A stretch of 64,000 nt of DNA from Incurvaria masculella. Taxonomy: Eukaryota; Arthropoda; Insecta; Lepidoptera; Incurvariidae. Shown here in pieces: positions 49,101 through 61,100 of the stretch. The stretch is taken from assembly GCA_946894095.1 (NCBI GenBank), contig OX335644.1, positions 19,511,595 through 19,575,594 of the forward strand, given 5' to 3'. The notes below the pieces were generated by a model, which was not told where the DNA came from, made no database searches, and saw only the letters and a list, made by a program, of their open reading frames with translations. Position numbers and translations under genes: made by a program. Every line of letters begins with the position of its first letter. Positions within the stretch are counted from its first letter, which is position 1.

Positions 49101-52100
49101 TCATAAAAATGTTAGGTCATGTAAATGTATACAAATTCTTATCAATAATCCCGTGCACCCGAATTTCAGGCCTGTTGCAGTGGTGCACTGACGGTTGGTA
49201 CTTTTTATTATGCAAACTGACATGGGTAGCAATACCACATAACTGCCGTCATGATATTATCCCAATAAACCCACATTCCCGAAGGAATTAGGTGACATGC
49301 CAGGACCTTCCCTTTATTAGCACTGCTACACTGAACTGGATAGAAAACGCCAGACAATTTTTTATTGCCACTTCAACCATAGTTTGAATTTAGTTTCATT
49401 GAATGCGGTGGTACCAACCCGGGCGGCCTTATCCCTACCACCTAGTAGGGGAAGGGGCCTACAGATTTTAATGGGTTCCGAACCATTGAAAAGCTCGCAT
49501 TCGTAACGAAATGATCTTATCCAACTCAGGAAGAGAAAGAAAATGGTGCATGACTGCGGCGAGGATTTGAAACCACAACATCTCACATGAAAGGTAAATC
49601 CTCTGCATTTGTACAGTAATCATTATATAAAATTATCCATTCTGTATTAACACAGTCCGTATAGATAATATTCATATTCATGTTATAAGGATTGGTGTCC
49701 GAGTGGTTGTCCTGAACCAAGAAATGAGAATCAAACTGTTAAAGGTCAGACAGACTGAATTTATTCTTCAAAGTCCACACAGTGAACAGTTCCAAATGGT
49801 GACTACTTTTTTTAACAAATCTCTGGTGCTGCGAAGCGATCAATAAACACAATAGTTACTATGGGGCTGGCATCGTCAAGCATGGCTAAAGACTAAAGCT
49901 CTGGTTTCCTAGGATAGCGGTGCCGTCACTTGACGTCACTAGAACGTTGTCTATGTAAACAAAATGGCGCAGTTTCCTAGAGAGCGTTAACTGGCACCGT
50001 AATGTCAAAAAGCGGTGCCGCCATTTGCATGACGGCCGTTTTGACGGTATCGATAGTTTCGTGAATGTTTTATTGATAGCGGTGAAGAAATTTTTAATAC
50101 GTATTTGTGTTTTTTGACGTACAAAATGAGTTCCAACTCTTGGAGCAGCGAGGACGACGAAATTTTAATAGACTTCGTACGTAATCATGAAGCTATTTAT
50201 AATATAAAAAGTAAAGAATACAGAAAAAGTCAATTGAAACAGAATTGGTAGCATGAACTTGGAGGAATTTTAAATAAAACAGATTAGTGAGTGAATACAA
50301 TTTAGAAAAGGTTTATTTATTATCTATTTTATCTATTTAATTATCTATTTCGTTTAACGTTTGTTTAAAATGACGGTCGTGGAACTTTCCACGTGTCGTC
50401 ACCGTAAAGACGGCCGTCTTTTTGCGTCCGTAATATTACGACCGCTCTATGACGGCACTGCTATACTAGGAAACCAGAGCTTTACCAAATCAATAGGAAA
50501 AAAAAGTGAGCCATCGTGGGTCGCCTGGAAGAGATAAGGAAATTAATTTGTACAGGTAATATGCATAAAAGGATAGTTTACGACAGAAAGTAAATATGGC
50601 ACAATCAAAAATAAATAGAGGATTTTTTCAAGAAAAAGATGACTGTTTATTTAATAAACATTTATATTCATTAAATACAAAAATTCAAAAACTGATCTCC
50701 GGGTCCAGGCTGGTTAGCTTTGACCAAACTACAGCCAGACTTTGGGAGTGCCGTTCCCTATAGTAAAAAACATAATAAAATATACAAATTACATAAAAAA
50801 ACTTAAAAAACTCTTAAAGAAATAAAATATCATTTATATGAACACATCAGCCAACAGTTGCCTGTTTATAATAAATAAATAAATAAAATAGAGAAACGTA
50901 GCCGCTCACCCTCCTCGTACTTCTTGTACTTCCACCAGATGGTGGTGTCGAGGAAGAGCGCCCAGATCTGGTGCGAGCCCGCGCACGCGATCAGCAGCAC
51001 GCGCCGCAGCTCCCGACCCTCGCCCGCCCCCGCTGCAACCCCGACCGCACGTCACTCCCTCACACTGAATCCACATCTAGAATATGCTGTCTTTCAGAGC
51101 CGAGGTCATGTTGCTTCAAGTTGAAGTCCAAGTTCTGTCTGAACAGTAAGAAGCCGGTCAATCGTGAACGTGGTCACGTGCCGACGGTCCCATAGATATT
51201 TATATCAATACGAAATTAGAGTTTCAGAAATCTGACTTATTCTAAAAAAGTCCGACGTTTTGAGCAAAAGTAATTAGTTGATGCACGACTATATAAGTGT
51301 ACACACATTAATCCACGCCACCTTAATGCCTAACACCACCAAAAGTCGTGGTTTTCCTCATGACATTTTCCTTCACTGTAAAGCATTCACGCTACGTGTG
51401 TAACCTTGAGCCCGGGCAGCAGCAGCGCGAGGCGCTCGCCTGCCCCGACCGTCTCACCTCCCTCTCACCTTTGGTCTCCTTCACTTCGCCGGGCTCGCTC
51501 GCCGGCTCGCCGTCGGCGGGCGGCGGCGGGGGAGGCTTGAGCCCGGGCAGCAGCGGCGTCCGCACGGACAGGTCCATGTCCGCGGTGGAGTACAACGCCA
51601 CATCCCACGGCGACGATAGTGGCTGCAGCGTGAGCCGCTCGCCACCTGACCAGCAAAGACAGTACTTTTGGTCACTGCTTTCATACTTCTAACACTTTTT
51701 AATTTTTGTGTTAATTTGTTAAAAAGTGAAACTTTATTATTGGCTGTATAGTTGGTTTAGTTTAACGTTTTTCAATATTGTATAATTTAGCTGTTTAGAT
51801 TCCAAATAAATAAATTAAGCATCAAAGTGAATGTGTTGAAATAAATGTCACATAAATGCATGTTTAGTGTTGGGTGGGTTCCGCCAATCACAAGAGAATA
51901 TAATTGGTCTCACTGCATTTCCTACAGTCATGTCATAAGAGGCGACTAATGGATTTATGGTTCCTGAGTCGGATTTAAATTAAACAACAAAAAAACACTC
52001 TCACTTTCACACACTAATATTATTTGAAAGGACTCTATATGGGTGTGTCATTAAAATAACAGTCTACATACAATATAACTGATTTGAGTGTTCTGTGGGT

Positions 52101-55100
52101 GTTTAAGCTATTGTCTGAGATTGTTTTACCACAGTTATTTTCCTCGGTCCTTTTTGCCAAAGTTTCGAACTGTTCCGTGCAGTTCATTTTCAAGGCGAGT
52201 GCGTGCGTGCGGCTGGGCGCACGTTTGACAGACCACAACGTCGGCCAAAAGGACCGAGGAAAATAACTGTGGTAAGCCAATCCCAGACAATAGTCTACAT
52301 ACAACTTTGAAACCGTTAAATATGACAAAAGTAGGTCGACACATACAGAGAAACGAGTTCGGGGTTGTACCTGGGATTCTATCAAATTATTTTCATGTAG
52401 GTAACTCAATCGAGCAAATTAACTCACCCAAGTCTTGCAGCGGCGCCTGCTGCCCAGTGCCGCACAGCAGCTCCACCGAGTTCTCATCGAGGTCGACGGA
52501 GCGCAGAGCGTGGTTTCCCGTGTCGCACACTACCAGCACGGAGCCGGAGAGCCAGCAGAGCCCCTGCGGCGAGTCCATTAGCGCTTCCCACACCTCTGCG
52601 GGCAGAGCGAACAACAACGTCTTCAGTTGACATTTTTTTTGTAATGTAACTGCAAGTCACAACATGAAACTGCAAGACAAGGCCTCTAGTAACGAATGCT
52701 CGCAAAAACTACATATCCAACCATATAGTAAAGGCATGGAATTAAATGTTTGACTGACATGTATCGCTACTGACCGTCAACAGATGGCGCTATCAGTCTG
52801 TCTAGAAGGCAACACAATTTATACCACTGTGTAGCCTGTTGCTACATAGATTTATTGTTAATTCAAATTATTCCTCCAATGAGTTTCCACCTCAAAACAT
52901 TTTGAGAAAATTCTAAGCGATACCTACAAAAGAGAATGTCCACTCACTGCCATCCTTGAATCCGGGCTCGAGCCCGCCGACGGTGCGCACGATGAGGCCC
53001 GCGTAGTTGGTGACGACGACGCGGTGGTGGCCCGTGTCCGAGATCGCTAGGAACGGCTCGTTGGCGCCCCCGCGGTAGAACGGGTTCAGCGCCACCTGAA
53101 ATCATTTTCAGGTGGAATCGATTCAGGACATTTTTCAAACCATGTGAAATCAAACCTTTAATTGATTTTTAATGTACCTATTACTAAAAGAAAATGTTTA
53201 CAGCATTTTCAAAAAGGAAACTAAACTGCCAGACTGTGTATTCGAAGTGCCCCGATGAACAAATTTACATAGTTTGTTTAGTTATGAGTCTGCATCGAAA
53301 GGTCCTTTGCCTTCATCCTGACAAAAACATTTGAGTGTCAGGAGTCACTGACTGAGTGTCTTGCAACGTGAAATGTGCGATCGTGAGAAGCGCAGCCAGC
53401 CCCCAGCACCAAGCAGCGTCGAGTGCCATAGGAGCTGTTGTCTTAGGTGGTATGTATCACTAGGTTAGGGTCTCTTTCTGATATTTTTGTGGAGGATCTC
53501 GCCATAGATTAATAAATTACTTACTGGCATAAGTAGATGGCCCAACCCGCTCAACTCCCCATACAAACGGGGAAAGAAGATCACACCCATATTTTTTATC
53601 AGAGGTCCCAAATTTTGCTCAAAAGAGCTTTATTAAATCGAACTAGATGTCTAATAACCGTTGGCATTGCAAAATTGTGTTTGGTTTCTAAGGTATAAGG
53701 TCCGAAAGTTCGAATTTTTCGCGCGTTTTATACAATAACTTTGGTGGTTTATTACGCAATGATAAAGTAAGAAAATCTTAAAAAGATTAGTCATCAGACA
53801 TAGCTTATAAAATCAAGATTTATAATCCATTTGGTTTTTGTTAGATTTTTGACTACAGCGGTCGTATTTTAATTTTAGCTATAAGTCGTTTTGAAATCAA
53901 AATTTTCGTAAATCTTACAAAATCATAGACTATGCACATTGTCTTTTTTGTGGACATGTTGCATCTTCCTCATCACGGAGCCTGTCTTTTTCTTTGAAAC
54001 AGAGAAGGTCCCAGAGCGCAACAGCACGGTTTTTTACAGTGCCCGCGAATAAGTTAGTGCCGCCGGGTTGGGCCGCCTTAAGCAGGCCAGCCCTCTATTG
54101 CAATAAAGGTTGAACTAAGATGGTAACTTCTATTCAATTGATCACAACAATGAGTGTTTGTACCAAGACATGGTGCAGCTATCAGTCTCACTGCTTTAAA
54201 TCTATTAAAAGTCGTTTGATTTATTGGTTGTCATAAAATGTGTGTATCAATTCAAAAATGTATATTTTCCACCTTTGAAACCAAATTGTATTATTAATCT
54301 CTGAACAAATCCTATGTTTGTACAGCGCCATCTATTGGCTATTTCGCAAGTTCTGGGTACGAAACTGGCGTCATCCTATATCCATAGACGTAAACGTGTA
54401 TCCATGCAGTTGGCGCCACCTACTGTCCCTTCGGCATTGACCTATTGCTGAAACATCTAAGTCTTTATTCATCTACGATCTCGCTGTGCCCCTCGTGCCT
54501 AAAATGGCGCAGCAGGCACGACTCACGAAGCCGCCACGTGGAGGTACAGTCGAAAAAGAGTTTAGGATACACATCCGGTTGAATGAAAAGATGAACAGTC
54601 GAAATACTTTGACTTCTGGAAACAATTATAGTGTTGAGTATAGATTCAAACATAGTTGAGGATGTCTACTAGCTACTGAGTAAACAAAACCCTAACAAAA
54701 TTGAATCAGAGGTTGTATTTAAACACCATTCATTTTAGGTTTAACCGGAAGTGTATCCTTTAACCTTTGTTTGACTGTACCTTGCTGGGGAAGCGCAGCC
54801 CGTCGGCGGGGCGGCGCGCGACGTGCGCGAGCGGCGACGTAGGCAGCTCGCGCCGCGACAGACGCGTCTCGAAGTGGCGCAGCGCGGCACCGGCGTACAG
54901 CAGCAGCGCCTCACGGTGGCCCTCACCCGTCAACACGAAGAGGGGCTTCAGCTCGGGCCCTGGAAGGGAAGTCCGTGGATAAACATATTTATTTATTTAA
55001 TTGATGAAACCTTGATAAAACTTACGGAGACCTTAGGAAAAAAGATTTTATGTTTTTTTTTGTCTTCTGAATTCTTTCATCGCCCATTGGCTGTACATGT

Positions 55101-58100
55101 ACAGTTTTTTTATGTTAAGAGTGGCATATACACCTGGACAGCTCTCACTGCTCACATAAGAGGTGCCCGACGATGCCCAAAGGTTTTCTAACTCATACGG
55201 GGGCTGTAAAAACCATGCCAAATGGCCAAGTGCTTCTTCACACTGTGTTTGAAGACCCCAGGTGAAACAACCTGGTGGAAATACCTCAGGTGTGCAGTAC
55301 ATAGCTTTCGATTCTATAGATTAAAGATCTAGAGGTTATTGATTTAGAAAATTAGGAATGCTTAGCCTGTTTCAGTGCTCGACCGGGATCCGTCTGTACC
55401 ACCAGTGTTCGAATGATGAGTCGGTCTGTACCACCAGTGCTCAACTGACGGGTCGGGTTGCACGACCTGTGCCCGACTGACAGGTCGGTCTGTACGACCA
55501 GTACTGACCATACACAAAGATCGACGATAGCTGTTTTCCTTTCAATGCTCTCCTGACCACCACATTGCAAGCACACGCACAGAGTTTTGTCAGTCGATTC
55601 GGCAATAAAACCATAGTGCTAAAAGCATGCACGTTTTGACATGGCACAATCTTCTGGCTGTAAATATATCTTTCATTTCCGAAGGATTCATTACCGATGC
55701 ACACATTTGACCGACAGTCCAACCGGGAGCAATAAATACGTATACGATACTTCTCAATACATTATTTACACGCTAACACACATAACTGACTTTACGGACT
55801 GACTGTCAGCCAAATATTAAACCAGCCTAAGTATGTCTTCAATTTATACAAATAAAACGAAAAATTTAGTTTTTTGACGCGCTAAACTCTGGAAAAGAAA
55901 GAAAGAAAAGAAAGAAATTCTTTATTGTGCAAATTACATTAAAAACTATTTACAGAACAATTAAATCTAACAGAGCGAAACTGCACAAAGGCGGACTTAT
56001 CACTAAAAGTGATTTCTTCCAGTCAACCTTTGGGGGTGATGAGGATAAGAATTGAAAAAGAAAATGTAGGTAATACGTAATGCGTAAAGGGTGACAGAAA
56101 CCAATATATATATATTCATACACATACATAAACAATAATTTACACCTTAATACATATATTAATATCTTTAAAGTAATAAACTAATACATATACATATATA
56201 TATACATAAAATTCTACATAGATAATATGCATTTAATGAAATTTTAGCTAGGTCCAAAATAAATGTAAAGAAATGATAGATCTCACGGATGAACTAACCG
56301 ATCAGCCATTTCCAAATAATATTCCTTGATGTTATTTTTAAATGCATTTAAATTTGGAGAGTTTCGGACCGAGCAAGGCAACGAATTCCAAAGACGGACA
56401 GCATGGACGGTAAAAGAATTAGAGTACAAACTTGAAGAGTGACGAGGAACTGCTAGGATGTTGTCACCACTTGAGCGAAGAGGAAGGCCGTGGGATGAAA
56501 GGTGGACAAATCTAGAACGGAGGTATTCAGGGGCATTGGGATTATTCAAGACTCCAAAAAGTAAATTTAAGATGTGGCAGTTTCTACGTAGACGGATAGG
56601 GAGCCATTCCAATTGTGGCGGTCAGCGACCTGCCGACGCGACATTTCCTATCCCGAGCCGCCGCCTCAGCGCCGCGGCAGTGGGTCCGAGGCAGCCGCGC
56701 CGCGCACATGCATTCCACCTCGTTGCACAATATAAATGTATCAATATATAGTCAAATCGTATGAACGAGTTTCCGTTGCATCCCCGATAACCCTACCGCA
56801 TAGAGGCATTATCATTACCCCACAACTGGTGACCCCGTTGGAACACGTAAACTGAAAGTGAAGAAGAAGTGAACAGTAAAACAGAAAGGATGTATCAAGC
56901 GCCGCAGCAGCAGATGAATCAAGGTCCGGCGCCGGAAGCTCCAGTCACGGCGATTGCCAGCCTGTCCTTGCAGGCAAGAATCCCAACCTTTTGGCGCGAG
57001 GACACGCGTCTATGGTTCGCACAATACGAGTCAGTGGTAGCAGCGCACAAGCTAGGAGACAAGCAGAAGTATGACCTAGTCATAGGGGTTCTGCAGCGAG
57101 AGGACGTCAAACAAGTGAGTGACATCGTGATCAGCCCACCAGAGGACGGCAAGTACGAGGCTCTGAAGGAGAGGCTAATCTCCGTCTACGAGGAGTCCAC
57201 CACGCAGCAGTTTCATAGGCTGCTCAGCGGACTAGAGCTAGGAGACCAACGTCCCTCACAGTTACTGCGGAAAATGAGGGAACTCGCGTCACAGAATGTA
57301 CCCGACGACGCCTTAAAAGTATTGTGGATGGGCCACCTGCCACCATCAGCGCGGGCGGTGCTAGCGGTATCTAAGGAGACGGAATTGAACGATCTAGCCA
57401 TCATGGCCGATAAAATGCTCGAACATATGGGCAGAAGCCACGTCAACACGGTATCCGCGCCATCGGACGGAAGTCAACGACATGACCCAGTTTCGAGTGT
57501 CGACGCGCTGGCGGGCGAAATTGCCGATTTGCGAAATCAAATAGCACGAATGAGCCGCCGCCAGCCGAGCAGGGCTAGCGGGCGGTATCAACGCGGTAGG
57601 TCGGCTTCTCGGAACGGCCGCCGGACACCGGAAAATGCAGACTGGCTATGTTTTTATCATTTTCGATTCGGAGACAAAGCAAGCAGATGTGAGCAGCCAT
57701 GTAACTATAAAAATCAGGGAAACGGCAACTAGTGTGCACCGCGGCGGATGTGCACACGACAGTCGATAATAACCGCCTTAGCGTCTACGATCGCGACAGC
57801 GGTATACAATACCTAATAGATACCGGGGCCAACGTGTCGGTGTTACCAAAGTCAATCCTAGCACCGAGAGATAGGACTACTAGTGATTATAAGTTATACG
57901 CGGCAAACGGTAGCGTAATAGAGACGTACGGAGTGAAAACCATGGTGCTTAATTTAAATTTGCGTAGACCTTATAAGTGGATATTCGTAATCGCAGACAT
58001 TGCGCAAGCCATAATTGGGGCAGACTTGTTAAAACATTATAAGTTACTAGTGGATTTAAGTGGTAAAAGACTAATAGACAAGGTGACAAGTTTAGACACA

Positions 58101-61100
58101 ATATGTACGGTTAAAAATTTGCAAGTGTGTTCGCTGACGTCGATTGGGGAGCAGCACGCGTTTCGTGATCTTTTGGAAAAGTATCCGGACATCACGAAAC
58201 CAGCATCTTTCAAGGAAACCCCGCAACATGGCGTCGTGCACCACATCGAGACGGTAGGAGCACCAGTGTTCGCACGGGCTAGACCTTTGGCCCCAGACAG
58301 GTACATTAAAGTTAAGAGAGAATTTGAACTAATGATGGAAATGGGAATATGCAGACCATCCAAATCTCCGTGGTCATCTCCTCTACATTGTGTCCCAAAA
58401 TCTAATGGTGATATCCGTCCGTGCGGGGACTACCGAGCACTCAATGCAGTTACGAAACCAGACCGGTATCAGATTCCTAGACTTGGAGAATTTCAGTATC
58501 TTTTAGCAGGCAAACGATATTTTTCTAAGATTGACATCACGAGAGCCTATCATTGCATACCGGTGGCCCCAGGTGATATTGAGAAGACAGCCATCGCGAC
58601 TCCTTTTGGTCTTTATGAGTTCACGCGAATGACTTTCGGGCTTAGAAACGCGGCCCAGTCGTTCCAGAGGTTTATGGATCATAGCGTCCTGCAAAGATTC
58701 GATTTTCTGTTTACATACATTGATGACGTAATCATAGCAAGCTCGACTATTGAAGAACACAGATTGCACCTAGAAAAGGTTTTTCAACGCTTCAACGAGT
58801 TCGGCATAGCAATCAATCTGAGTAAATGCAGTTTTGGGAAATCGGAAATAGATTTTTTGGGTTTTCACGTTACCCAGGATGGAGTTAAGCCCTTGGAGGG
58901 AAAAGTTAAGGCAATCGAGGATTTTCCAAAACCGAGTAATATCGAGGAATTAAGAAGGTTTTTGGGAATGTTAAATTTTTATAGAAGCCACATTCCAAAC
59001 GCAGCCGGTGCCCAAGCAGAACTGCATAAGTACTTGCACAATACAAAAAAAAGAGATAAAACCGAAATACAATGGACACAACAATCGGAAACCGCATTCG
59101 AAGAATGTAAACGCAGCCTAAAGAGCGCGCTCACGTTATCGCACCCGTTACCCGACACCCCTTTGGCTATATTTGCTGACGCGTCCGAATACTCTGCGGG
59201 CGCTGTTTTACAACAACGAGTCAGCAATACATGGAGACCGCTAGGTTTTTTTTCAACCAAGTTCAGCGATGCGCAAAAGAAATATAGTGCATACGACAGA
59301 GAATTGGCGGCAATTTATTTAGCAGTAAAACATTTCAGATATTTTATAGAAGGAAGAGACGTCATTGTGTACACAGATCACAAGCCGCTGACACACGCAC
59401 TCAGTAAGAACGTGGCCAGCGGATGTGACACCCCGAGACGAATAAGACACTTAAGTTTTATAAGCGAATTTTGCACGGATATCAGACATATTAGCGGATC
59501 AGAAAATGTAGTCGCAGACGCACTATCGAGAATAGCTGAAATTTTTACCCCGACGACCATAGATTACAATGAATTAGCAAGCGACCAGGAAAGAGACCTA
59601 GAATTAATGGAACTAATGAAAAAAGATAATCTTTGTTTCAAACTGATCATGTTGCCCAATGTTGGCAAACTGGTATACTGTGAGATGTCAAAGGGGAACG
59701 CACGACCATACCTGACCGAGAGACACCGTTACAAAGCTTTCACAGCAGTACACGGGGTAAGTCACCCAGGTGTACGGGCCACAAGAAAACTGATGACAGA
59801 CAGATATTTTTGGAAGTCCATTAATAGTGAGGTAAATAAATGGAGCAAGGCATGCGTATCTTGTCAGAGATCCAAAGTACAGCGACATACGGTCGCGCCG
59901 CTAGGTGAATTCGCGAGTGTTGGACGATTCAGTCATCTACACATCGACATAATTGGCCCTTTTCCGCCCTGTGAAGATAAAAGATACTGCGTCACATACA
60001 TCTGCAGAACAACCAAGTGGATAGAAGCAGTACCGATACGCGACATTACGGCGGAAACCATCGCGAGAGCAACGGTAGATCACTGGATTAGTAGATTTGG
60101 ATGTCCGGAGAAGATTACTACGGATCAAGGTACCCAGTTCGAGTCGCAGCTATTTCGTCAGCTGACAAATAAATTTGGAATCGAAAAAACTCGAACGGTC
60201 AGCTGGCACCCGGCATGCAATGGCCAAATCGAGCGAGTCCATCGGGGCGTAAAAGCAGCCTTAATGGCAAAATGCACGAGCGCCGAGTGGGCCTCTATTT
60301 TGCCACTAATTTTGCTAGGATTGAGATCGGCCGTTAAAGAGGATATCGGGTTTAGTCCAGCACAAATGACCTACGGAGCGTCTCTGAGGCTGCCAGGAGA
60401 TTTTTTTGTACCGAGCAGGCCACAAAGTTTAGACGCCGACTATGTACAACGCCTAACCACCACACTCGAATCGCTGAACCCATCTCCCAGAACGGCCCAC
60501 GGTGAAAGGAAAACGTTCGTTCACAGCGACCTGCGTACGTGCTCGCACGTGTTCATCAGAAACGAAATAAAGCGTTCCCTCACGGCTCCCTACCAAGGTC
60601 CGTACAGGGTATTGAAGAGGCAAGACAAATATTTCGACATTGAGCTACCGAACAGGAACACGCGAGTGACAATAGATCGATTAAAACCAGCGTACCTACT
60701 CAACGAGGACACCATCGAGCCAGAAAGGCGACCCCCCTACCCAGTCCTCCAACGGACAAGTCCCGACCACGAGGAGACACCGCAATCGAGAGTTGACACC
60801 CTGCCGGTACAAACCATGACGAAAACGGGGGACCGCGAGGCGAGCACACAAGCACCGACGTCAGCTAGAACCACACGGGCAGGGCGACTAATCAAACCAC
60901 CAGTGCGTTTCGCTTAACGTAGGGCGGGACGTCCGTGGGCGCCCAAACAGTGGCGGCTGATACCGCGATAAATAAGTGATATAGGAAGTGATATCAGTGG
61001 TGCGGGCTGGCGTGAACGACGTTACTCTGCGCAGCTCGCACATTAGATTAAGAACAGTGGTGACAGTAGGAGAGCCCGAACTGTTAGCAAGCATGGTTTT

